DNA of 34,957 nt from the NCBI GenBank assembly GCA_016792785.1, contig JAEUML010000037.1, forward strand, positions 1 to 34,957. Reading direction: 5' to 3'. This DNA is from Alphaproteobacteria bacterium (GTDB taxonomy: Bacteria > Pseudomonadota > Alphaproteobacteria > Micropepsales > Micropepsaceae). This document shows positions 1 through 7,368 of this stretch, piece after piece (position 1 is the first letter of the stretch; the number at the start of each line of letters is the position of its first letter). The notes under the pieces are model-generated. The model did not search any database and had not been told where the DNA came from. It saw only the letters and a list, made by a program, of their open reading frames with translations. Position numbers and translations under genes: made by a program.

Positions 1-2
1 CG

Positions 3-1832
3 GTGCGCGAGCGGCTACGGCTTTATCAGGCGGTTCGGGGGGCGTCCTTCCTGGACTGTTCGCCGGATGGGCGGGGCCGTCTCCTTCAGACGCGGTTCGG
101 CGAGACGAACCAGTTGCACCGCGTCGAGGCGCCGGTGGGCATGCGCCGGCAAATCAGCTTCTACGACGAGCCGGTCAACGTCGCGCTCTACCGGCCTGGC
201 AACTGGCCGGCGCGCACGCTGATGTTCAGCCGCGACACGGGCGGGGACGAACTCTTCCAGCTTTACCTCTTGAACGACCGCAACGGCGACGTCGTGCGGC
301 TTTCGGACGGCAAGACGCGCAACACGGACGCGGTGTTCTCGCGCGACGGCAAGTGGGTGGCCTGGACGAGCGTGCCGTCGAACTCGGCGCGCTATCGCAT
401 CATGGTCGCGGATGCGTCCGACCCGAAGGCGGCGCGCGCAGTGTTGGAGGAGGACGGCAGTTGGAGTTCGGCCGATTTCTCACCCGACAACCAGACGCTG
501 GCGGTCACGCGCGACGTGTCGGTGAGCGAGCAGCAGCTTTGGCTCGTCGATCTCACGAACGGGCGCAAGGAGCAGATCAAGCCGTCGCCCGTGAAGATCT
601 TCCGAGGATCGCCGAAATTCTCGCCGGACGGGAACGCGCTCTACTACATCTCAGACGAGGATTCCGAGTTTCGACGCGTCGTGCGCTATGACTTGCGCAC
701 GGACGAGGAAGACGTGCTGACCGACAAGCTCGCTTGGGACGTCGAAACGATCGAGATGGCGCCGAACGGGCGGCTGCTTGCGGTGACGGTGAATGAAGGC
801 GGCACGGCGCGGCTCTATCTGATGGATGCGCGGCGCGGCAAGCTGACGGCGGGGCCGAAGCTGCCGCCCGGCGAGGTCGAGAACGTGCGCTTCAGCGCGG
901 ACAGCCGGCGCCTCGGCTTCTCGCTGAACGGCACGGCGGGGCGCGACGCCTATGTTTGGAATTTGGGCAAGGGCGCGCCGGTTGCTTGGACCGACAGCGA
1001 GATCGGCGGGCTGGACAAAGCCGACTTCGTGGCGCCGTCGCTCGTCGAATACGACACGTTCGACGAGGTCGACGGCAAGAAGCGTCGCATCTCGGCCTTC
1101 GTCTACAAGCCGAAGGAGCCGGGCCGCTATCCGGTGATGCTCTCCATCCACGGCGGGCCGGAGGCGCAGTTCCGGCCAAACTTCAACGCGTTCATCCAGT
1201 ACCTGGTGCAGGAACTGAAGATCGCAGTCGTGGCGCCGAACGTGCGCGGTTCGACGGGTTACGGCAAGTATTTCGTCGAGCTCGACAACGGCATGAAGCG
1301 GATGGACTCGGTCAAGGACATCGGTGCGACGCTCGATTGGATCGCCAAGCAGAGCGATCTCGATGCGCGGCGGGTTGCGGTCTATGGCGGGTCCTATGGC
1401 GGGTTCATGTCGTATGCGTCGATGATCGAATACGGCGACCGGCTTGCGGCGGGCATCAGCGTCGTCGGCATCTCGAACTTCGCGACGTTCCTCACGAACA
1501 CGAGCGGCTATCGGCGCGACCTGCGCCGTGTCGAATACGGCGACGAGCGCGATCCCAGAATGCGCGAGTTCCTGGAGCGCATCTCGCCGCTGACGAATGT
1601 CGCCAAGATCAAGAAGCCGATGCTCATCATCCAGGGCGCGAACGATCCGCGCGTGCCGACCTCGGAGGCCGCGCAAATGCTGAAGGCGATCCGTGCAAAC
1701 GGGGCGGAGGCTTGGTACATCCTGGCCAAGGACGAGGGGCACGGCTTCCAGAAAAAGTCGAACCGCGACGTGCAGAACGCGGCGATCGCCTCGTTCCTGA
1801 AGCAGAAATTGCTGGGGCAGAGGCTGGATTAG
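3..1832 (+). CDS. S9 family (prolyl oligopeptidase-type) serine peptidase, probably 5'-truncated
   Basis: Serine peptidase of the prolyl oligopeptidase / acylaminoacyl-peptidase group, which cleaves short peptides. The N-terminal half (about residues 1-330) carries repeated blades of the form FSPDG...L, as in the WD40-like beta-propeller that covers the active site. The C-terminal third is an alpha/beta hydrolase. The catalytic triad is visible: Ser464 in the nucleophile elbow GGSYGG, Asp548 in GANDPRVP and His580 in DEGHGF; an oxyanion-type HGGPE motif lies further upstream. Numbering starts at the GTG at position 3. The family is usually somewhat longer at the N-terminus and no signal peptide or ribosome site can be seen, so the true start is probably outside the window. 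The next gene on the same strand starts about 90 bases downstream. The family call is firm; the exact substrate is not known. Confidence 0.93.
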   Translation: MRERLRLYQAVRGASFLDCSPDGRGRLLQTRFGETNQLHRVEAPVGMRRQISFYDEPVNVALYRPGNWPARTLMFSRDTGGDELFQLYLLNDRNGDVVRLSDGKTRNTDAVFSRDGKWVAWTSVPSNSARYRIMVADASDPKAARAVLEEDGSWSSADFSPDNQTLAVTRDVSVSEQQLWLVDLTNGRKEQIKPSPVKIFRGSPKFSPDGNALYYISDEDSEFRRVVRYDLRTDEEDVLTDKLAWDVETIEMAPNGRLLAVTVNEGGTARLYLMDARRGKLTAGPKLPPGEVENVRFSADSRRLGFSLNGTAGRDAYVWNLGKGAPVAWTDSEIGGLDKADFVAPSLVEYDTFDEVDGKKRRISAFVYKPKEPGRYPVMLSIHGGPEAQFRPNFNAFIQYLVQELKIAVVAPNVRGSTGYGKYFVELDNGMKRMDSVKDIGATLDWIAKQSDLDARRVAVYGGSYGGFMSYASMIEYGDRLAAGISVVGISNFATFLTNTSGYRRDLRRVEYGDERDPRMREFLERISPLTNVAKIKKPMLIIQGANDPRVPTSEAAQMLKAIRANGAEAWYILAKDEGHGFQKKSNRDVQNAAIASFLKQKLLGQRLD

Positions 1833-1925
1833 ACCCGGCCTGCGACTGCTGGTAAATTGCACCGCATTCCATGGGGTGGGGCGGATCGTCATGAGCATTG
1901 TCGCTTATCTTGCCGTCGATTGCGG

Positions 1926-4900
1926 TTGAGTTCGGCCGTGCGCGTATTCGCGTTGCTCTTTGTCGCGGCCGCGGCGGTGTTTGCGCCGCACGCGCCTGTC
2001 GCGTCGGCGGCCGAACCTGCGACAGCCGCGCAAGACACGCGCAGCGACGAGCAGAAGCTGCTCGATCTCGTCGGCTTCCTGCGCCGCGACGGAAAGTTCG
2101 ACGAAGCGCGCAAGCTGGCGGAGAAAGGTCTTGCGATTGTCGAGAAGCACTGGGGCCCGGACAGCGAACGTGCGGCGCGCTGGCTGACGCAATTGGGGCT
2201 GACGCTTGCGGCGGAAGGGAAGTACGCGGAAGCGGAAGTTCCCTTGAAACGGGCGCTCGCGATCTACGAAAAGAAGTACGGACCGGATGCGGTGCAGACG
2301 GGCGAGGCGCTCGGCGATCTCGGCTCGCTCTACATGTTGCAGGGGCGTCTTGGCGAAGCCGAGCCGCTGTTGAAGCGGGCGCTTGCCGTCATCGAACGCG
2401 CGCGGGGCCCGGATCACGCCGATACGGCAAACGCGCTCACGAATCTGGGGCTTCTATACATGGCCCAAGCGCGGTTGAAGGAAGCGGAGCCACTGCTGAA
2501 ACGCGCTTTGGCCATCAATGAGAAGGCGAACGGCCCCGATCACCCCGACACCGCCACATCGTTGAACAACTTGGCTGAGGTCAATCGCGACCTTGGACGC
2601 TATGCGGAAGCAGAACCGCTATTGCGGCGGGCGCTTGCGATCGATGAAAAATTGAGCGGGCCAGATCATCCCGAAGTGGCGATCGTCCTCTCAAATCTCG
2701 CGTTGGTCTGTCAGTTGCAGGAGCGCTACGCGGAAGCAGAGTCACTCTATCGGCGGGCGCTGGACATCCGGGAGCGGGCGCTCGGTGATCATCGCGATAC
2801 CGCGGTGTCGCTCAGCAATCTCGCGTCGCTTCTCGTCGATCAGGGTCGATTTGACGAGGCGGAGCCGCTTTTGCGGCGCGCTCTTTCTGTTGTCGAGAAG
2901 GTGCTGGGTCCCAACCATTCGGATACAGGGCTCTATGCGAATGGTCTTGCTGTGCTTTATCGCGCGCTGGGCCGCCGCGACGAGGCACGAGGCCTGCTTG
3001 AGCGCGCGCTCGCGATCTTCGAACGGGCGCTCGGCCCCAATCATCCCTTCACGGCCACGGCGCTGAACAATCTGGGCGAGGCCTATCGGGATGACGGCCG
3101 CGCGGCCGAGTCCGAGACGATGTTCAAGCGTGCGCTCGCAATTCTCGGCAAACTCTATCCGGAGGATCACCCGCAGATCATTGCGACGCGGGCCAATCTC
3201 GGCGGCACCTATCTTTTCTCCAACCGCTACTCCCTGGCGGAAGCGGAGTTCCGCCAGACACTCGTCAGCCTCGAACGAACCTTACCGAGCGACCATACCC
3301 AGATCGGCATGGCGAACTATTGGCTGTCGCGCAGCCTGCTGGAACAATCGAAACCCGAGGAGGCGGCTTTGCGCGGCCGGCGCGCCGTCGACATCATCGC
3401 GGCCGCCAAGGCGCGGGCGGCGGCGCGCGTGCTCAGCGGCGGCTGGCAGGATCAGTTCGTCTACGATCACGTGTTCGACCTGCAAGTGCGCAACACGTTC
3501 GCGTTGTCGCTGAAGCGGCCGCAAGAGGCCGATGCACTGAGAGCGGAAGCGTTTGAGGCCGCGCAACGTGTCGCGTTCGACGACACAGCACGGGCGGTCG
3601 CGAACACGGCCGCTCGATTTGCAGCGAGACGGGACGGTTTGGCGCGACTGTTGCGCGAGCAGCAGGAGAAGATCAGCCAGCTCGCGGCGCTGGATCGGCA
3701 GCTCGCGAACGCTCTTGGTTCCAACCAGCCCGAAGTCAGGGCGCAAGCCGCAGCGCTCAGGCGCGATAGCGAAGTGATCAGCGGCCGGCTGCGCGAACTC
3801 GATGCCACGCTTCGGCGTGAGCATCCGGCCTACGGCGATCTCGCCATCCCGAAGCCTACGAGCGCTGCCGAAACTCAGTCGCTGCTCGGGCCCGATGAGG
3901 CGGTCGTCGTGTTCCTGACGCTTGAGGAAGCGACGGTGGTGTTTGCGGTTTCGAGCACGCAAGTCGGTTGGGCGGTGACGCCGGGACCGATTGCCGAGCT
4001 TTCGGAAAGGATCGCTACGCTTAGGCGGCAGCTTGAGCCAGACCGCTGGCAGTCGTCGATGATGCCGTTCGATCGGGCGCTGGCGCACCGGCTCTATCGC
4101 GATCTGTGGGCGCCGGTCGAAGGTGTCGTCAAGGACAAGGCGCAGGTGTTTGTCATCCCGACCGGGCCTTTGACGAGTTTGCCGCTGTCGGTGCTGGTCG
4201 CGGAGGCGCCGGCCGGCGGCGTTGCGGGCGATGCCGACCCGGCGGTGTTGCGCGAAACGGCCTGGCTTGCGAAGCGTCATGCGCTTGCGACGCTGCCTTC
4301 GCTCTCAAGCCTAAAAGCGTTGCGCGTCTATGCCGGAAGCAAGTCCGCGAGCGAGGCCTTTGCTGGGTTCGGCGACCCGGCGTTCGATGAGCGCATCGCG
4401 AGCAGGCAGGCGCCGCACGGTTCCGCTGAACCGCTGGCCGCGTCACCGGTCGACTTGCCGGTTCACCGATTCCCGTTGATCGGTTCGCCGCACACGTTTC
4501 TTCAGGGCGAGACGCGCCCCCGGCTGTCGCTGTCGCGCGGCGAGGGCTTCGATCTGCGTTTGCAAGGGACACAAACGCTGGCCGCGGTCGGCGGCACGGC
4601 TGCGCCATTGTCGCAAAAAGGAACCCGCAGCGTCGCCAGTCTGTTTCGCGGGACGGAGCCCAATCTCGACGAGCTCCGGCGTTTGCCGCCGCTGCCGGCC
4701 GCGGGCAACGAACTGCGCGCGCTTGCCAAGGCGCTCGGCGCGGCGGAGGGCGATCTCTATCTGCGCGAGCGCGCCACGGAGGCGCGGGTGAAGTCGCTCG
4801 ACTTGTCGAAGAAGCGGGTCATCGCGTTTGCGACGCACGGGATGATGGCGGGCGATCTGGGGCTCGGCGAGCCCGGGCTTGTGTTCACGCCGCCTTCGAC

Positions 4901-5282
4901 GGCGAGCGCTCTTGACGATGGTTATCTCGCAGCGTCGGAAGCGGCGGGTCTCAATCTCGCGGCGGATTGGATCATCTTGTCCGCGTGCAATACGGCTGCG
5001 GGCGATGTTCCGGGCGCGAAGGGTTTGTCGGGCCTTGCACGCGCTTTCTTCCTCGCGGGCGCAAAGTCGTTGTTGGTGTCGCATTGGTCCGTCTGGGACG
5101 ATGCCGCACAAAAGCTGACGACGGAAACCGTTCGGAACTTCCAAGCCAACCCGCAGGCGGGCCGTGCGCAAGCGTTGCGGCAGTCGATGCTTGCGCTGAT
5201 GAACGATCAGAGCGCGCCGCGCTTTGCGCATCCGGCGGCTTGGGCACCGTTTGTGCTCGCTGGCGAAACGCGCGCTCGCTAA
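1926..5282 (+). CDS. Exported TPR-repeat protein with C-terminal CHAT (caspase-like) protease domain
   Basis: Large TPR-CHAT protein (1118 aa from the TTG at 1926). Residues 1-29 look like a signal peptide: an Arg, a long Ala/Val/Phe core and an ASA-A type cleavage site. About ten kinesin-light-chain-type 42-residue TPR units (GPDHPDTA...LNNLA...EAEPLLKRALAI) fill roughly residues 45-510. A helical, coiled-coil-prone linker follows, and the CHAT domain (about 650-1115) ends the protein. The caspase/separase-type dyad is present: His971 in FATHGM and Cys1021 in LSACNTAAGD. The family contains peptidases activated through their repeat domains; whether this one cleaves proteins is inferred. The start is uncertain: TTG 1926, GTG 1938 and TTG 1857 are in frame and none has a strong ribosome site; 1926 and 1938 keep a clean signal peptide. 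The stop overlaps the convergent small gene by 4 bases. Confidence 0.88.
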   Translation: MSSAVRVFALLFVAAAAVFAPHAPVASAAEPATAAQDTRSDEQKLLDLVGFLRRDGKFDEARKLAEKGLAIVEKHWGPDSERAARWLTQLGLTLAAEGKYAEAEVPLKRALAIYEKKYGPDAVQTGEALGDLGSLYMLQGRLGEAEPLLKRALAVIERARGPDHADTANALTNLGLLYMAQARLKEAEPLLKRALAINEKANGPDHPDTATSLNNLAEVNRDLGRYAEAEPLLRRALAIDEKLSGPDHPEVAIVLSNLALVCQLQERYAEAESLYRRALDIRERALGDHRDTAVSLSNLASLLVDQGRFDEAEPLLRRALSVVEKVLGPNHSDTGLYANGLAVLYRALGRRDEARGLLERALAIFERALGPNHPFTATALNNLGEAYRDDGRAAESETMFKRALAILGKLYPEDHPQIIATRANLGGTYLFSNRYSLAEAEFRQTLVSLERTLPSDHTQIGMANYWLSRSLLEQSKPEEAALRGRRAVDIIAAAKARAAARVLSGGWQDQFVYDHVFDLQVRNTFALSLKRPQEADALRAEAFEAAQRVAFDDTARAVANTAARFAARRDGLARLLREQQEKISQLAALDRQLANALGSNQPEVRAQAAALRRDSEVISGRLRELDATLRREHPAYGDLAIPKPTSAAETQSLLGPDEAVVVFLTLEEATVVFAVSSTQVGWAVTPGPIAELSERIATLRRQLEPDRWQSSMMPFDRALAHRLYRDLWAPVEGVVKDKAQVFVIPTGPLTSLPLSVLVAEAPAGGVAGDADPAVLRETAWLAKRHALATLPSLSSLKALRVYAGSKSASEAFAGFGDPAFDERIASRQAPHGSAEPLAASPVDLPVHRFPLIGSPHTFLQGETRPRLSLSRGEGFDLRLQGTQTLAAVGGTAAPLSQKGTRSVASLFRGTEPNLDELRRLPPLPAAGNELRALAKALGAAEGDLYLRERATEARVKSLDLSKKRVIAFATHGMMAGDLGLGEPGLVFTPPSTASALDDGYLAASEAAGLNLAADWIILSACNTAAGDVPGAKGLSGLARAFFLAGAKSLLVSHWSVWDDAAQKLTTETVRNFQANPQAGRAQALRQSMLALMNDQSAPRFAHPAAWAPFVLAGETRAR

Positions 5283-5458
5283 TCGTCCGAACGGCGCGTC
5301 ATCGCGCGGGTGAGGATGAAGAGAACGAAGGCGACGGCGGCAAGCGCCAGGACCGCATTCCAACCGCCAAAAATCGACTGGGCAACGGTGCCGACCACCA
5401 TGTTGGCGAACCAGAGAATGAAATCCCAGGCGCGACCAAAGAAGTACATCAGGTCCAT
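5279..5458 (-). CDS. Small two-helix membrane protein (hypothetical)
   Basis: 59-residue protein, not assigned to a family. It has two predicted membrane segments (about residues 8-30 and 34-52) separated by a short Gly-Gly turn, and ends in a basic/acidic tail (TRAMTRRSDD). The ATG at 5458 is preferred over the in-frame TTG six bases upstream because AAAAGGGG lies six bases before the ATG and directly abuts the TTG. It is convergent with the TPR-CHAT gene, with a 4-base overlap of the two stops, and divergent from tesB. The clear ribosome site and membrane pattern support a real gene; the function is unknown. Confidence 0.65.
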   Translation of the reverse strand: MDLMYFFGRAWDFILWFANMVVGTVAQSIFGGWNAVLALAAVAFVLFILTRAMTRRSDD

Positions 5459-5568
5459 CGGCAACCCCTTTTCGCGATCGAGGGGACGCCATGGCGCATT
5501 GCGCGCGCCGGTCGTCAGCCCCTAACAGTCAGCCCACCGAAGCCCATATGGGGTGATTGTGGCGAAAT

Positions 5569-6429
5569 ATGAACAGCTCAATTCAAGAAGTGCTGGATTT
5601 GCTCGATCTCGAGGCGATCGAGGTCAACATTTTCCGGGGCGTGAGCCCTAAGGACCGCTGGCAACGCGTGTTCGGGGGCCAGGTATTGGGCCAAGCGCTG
5701 GTCGCCGCCTACCGCACGGTTGAAGAGCGCGTGTGTCATTCGCTTCACGCTTATTTTATCAGGCCGGGCGATCCCAAGGTGCCGATCCTCTACGAAGTCG
5801 ACCGGTCGCGCGACGGCAAGAGCTTTGCGACGCGGCGGGTCGTCGCGATCCAGCACGGCGAGCAGATCTTCAACATGGCCGTGTCTTTTCAGGTGCCGGA
5901 GCAGGGGCTCGAGCATCAGTTCGACGCGCCGAAGGTGCCCGCGCCCGAAGGTCTTGAGACGGAGGAGCAGCGGCGGCGCCGTCTTGCGCACACGTTGCCC
6001 GAGGCAATCCGCCAGCATGTGACGCGCGATAACCCGATCGATGTGCGCCCGGTCGAAGACGAAGACGATTTGATGAATCCGAAGAAGGCGCCACCCTTTC
6101 AGCACGTTTGGCTGAAAGCGAAGGGCGCGATGCCGAGCGAACTTGCGATGCACCAGTGCGTGCTTGCCTATGCGTCGGACATGACGTTGCTCGACACGTG
6201 CCTCATTCCGCACGGGATCAGCTGGTATTCGGGGCGGCTGCAGTCGGCGAGCCTCGACCACGCGATGTGGTTCCATCATCCGTTTCGTGTCGACGAGTGG
6301 CTGCTCTATGCGCAGGACAGCCCGAGCGGGGCGGGCGCGCGCGGCTTCAATCGCGGCAGCGTTTTCACGCGGGACGGAAAGCTGGTCGCGTCTGTGGCGC
6401 AAGAAGGGTTGATCCGGGTACGCAGCTGA
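5569..6429 (+). CDS. tesB: Acyl-CoA thioesterase II
   Basis: Cytoplasmic double-hotdog thioesterase that hydrolyses medium- and long-chain acyl-CoA to free fatty acid and CoA. It has 286 residues, the same length as E. coli TesB. From the ATG at 5569 the catalytic positions fall at the same numbers as in E. coli: Asp204 (ASDMTLLD), Ser228 in place of Thr (SLDHAMWFH) and Gln278 (VAQEGL). This supports the ATG at 5569 over the upstream GTG at 5557. The N-terminal hotdog carries the family-typical RVFGGQVLGQAL and HAYFIRPGD stretches. No obvious partner gene is adjacent; it appears to be a single-gene unit followed by a 281-base non-coding stretch. Confidence 0.95.
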   Translation: MNSSIQEVLDLLDLEAIEVNIFRGVSPKDRWQRVFGGQVLGQALVAAYRTVEERVCHSLHAYFIRPGDPKVPILYEVDRSRDGKSFATRRVVAIQHGEQIFNMAVSFQVPEQGLEHQFDAPKVPAPEGLETEEQRRRRLAHTLPEAIRQHVTRDNPIDVRPVEDEDDLMNPKKAPPFQHVWLKAKGAMPSELAMHQCVLAYASDMTLLDTCLIPHGISWYSGRLQSASLDHAMWFHHPFRVDEWLLYAQDSPSGAGARGFNRGSVFTRDGKLVASVAQEGLIRVRS

Positions 6430-6710
6430 TCAGGCGAGTTTTTCGGCGTGCCTGCAGCCTTGGCGGGAACTCGCGACCTGCCACAATTAGTACTTTGTTA
6501 AGACCTGGCCCCTAAGGTTTGACTCATTAGTAAGCCGGCTTCCCCAAGGCCGGTCACGAGTCCCCCGCCGGCCGAGTCGTCCCCCATTCATCCGGCTCTC
6601 CGGCAAAGTAGGCGGCCACGCAGCAACCCCCATTGCTGATGGGACCGGGCGTGGACGAACCCAGCGTCCACGCCCCCGCCTGTTTCTTGTTCCCGTCGTA
6701 TTTCAGGACC
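6430..6710. other. Non-coding stretch between tesB and the single-pass protein gene
   Basis: About 280 bases without a convincing gene. It holds a 7-bp inverted repeat just after tesB (GCGAGTT at 6434-6440, AACTCGC at 6468-6474, 27-base loop, no T-run, so not a clear terminator). It also holds the CtrA-like promoter element at 6487-6516 and a GANTC methylation-type site (GACTC) at 6521-6525. In-frame TTG 6633 and ATG 6639 could extend the next gene into this region. Confidence 0.5.
6487..6516 (+). promoter_or_regulatory. CtrA-like box and putative promoter for the single-pass membrane protein gene
   Basis: TTAG-N7-TTAA at 6487-6501 is one mismatch from the alphaproteobacterial CtrA consensus TTAA-N7-TTAA. 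The block CCCTAAG at 6510-6516 follows. Read as a promoter: -35 TTAGTA, an 18-base spacer, -10 CCTAAG. The arrangement matches 21 of 30 bases with the region upstream of the Flp pilin gene (14111-14140). A GACTC (GANTC, CcrM-type) site follows at 6521. Binding by CtrA is inferred from the motif only. Confidence 0.45.
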
Positions 6711-7364
6711 ATGTTAACGGCTGCAACCAGTCGTGGTCCCGTTCCCGTGCGCCCGGAAGACGCCCTTGCTTCGAGCTTTTCCGGCGCGTCTTCGCCGGGA
6801 CGGTTCGGCATGGCGTTTGGCGCTGCGGTCGTTCTGCACGTCGTTGCTCTGTGGGCGTTGGCGCATTCGATTTGGTTCGAGTTTCCGCTGGAGATTCGAA
6901 GCGAGCCGAAGATCGTCGCCGTCGCTGCGCGCCTGACGCCGCCGCCGCCGGATGTCGAGGCATTCGGTCCGGTCGATGTGATCGCCACCTTGCCGCGGTT
7001 CCGGCCGCGCGCGCCGGCGCTCGTACCGCAGCGGCAGAAGCGCGAAGGCGATCCGGCGCTCGCGATCTGGACTTATCTCTGCAACCGAGATGGCGAGCTC
7101 AGTACCGCGGCGCGCGTCGGCTGTCCGACAGATTTCGGCCTCGTTGACATGGGCCTGTTCGATCCGTTGAACCGTACCGGCGATGTCGGCGCGCTGTTCG
7201 GTGCGGACACGGCGACGATGTCGCTGGACGAGGCCGCCAAGAAGAAGGGCTGGCTCAAGCCGAAACCGGGATGGGCGGCCGACGGTGCGCGCGCCAAAGA
7301 CAGCAGCGTCGGGCCGGGTCACGATCCGTTCGTGTTTCTGCCCGGATACAAACCAATCAAGTAA
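6711..7364 (+). CDS. Single-pass membrane protein with Pro-rich periplasmic stalk (hypothetical, TonB-like layout)
   Basis: 217-residue protein with no recognised family. It has an N-terminal cytoplasmic part, one membrane helix at about residues 33-56 (rich in Ala/Val/Leu and ending in Trp-Phe), a Pro-rich segment (TPPPP at 76-80, then PRFRPRAP) and a C-terminal region with two cysteines (Cys124, Cys138) that could form a disulphide. The layout resembles TonB/TolA-like energy-transducing or stalk proteins, but no TonB C-terminal motif is visible. The ATG at 6711 is chosen because it leaves a short N-terminus; ATG 6639 and TTG 6633 are alternatives, and no ribosome site settles it. It ends 4 bases before the convergent receptor-like gene. 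Its upstream element resembles that of the Flp pilin gene, which suggests co-regulation. Confidence 0.7.
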   Translation: MLTAATSRGPVPVRPEDALASSFSGASSPGRFGMAFGAAVVLHVVALWALAHSIWFEFPLEIRSEPKIVAVAARLTPPPPDVEAFGPVDVIATLPRFRPRAPALVPQRQKREGDPALAIWTYLCNRDGELSTAARVGCPTDFGLVDMGLFDPLNRTGDVGALFGADTATMSLDEAAKKKGWLKPKPGWAADGARAKDSSVGPGHDPFVFLPGYKPIK

Positions 7365-7368
7365 GACT

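Noticed and set aside
2160-3330. Tandem DNA repeat of about 126 bases in the TPR region
   Set aside because: It is the coding signature of 42-residue TPR units with diverged third positions, not an independent repeat element.
1926-5282. TPR-CHAT as a type III-E CRISPR (craspase) component
   Set aside because: No Cas gene or repeat array is present and the protein has a signal-peptide-like N-terminus, which does not fit a cytosolic CRISPR partner.
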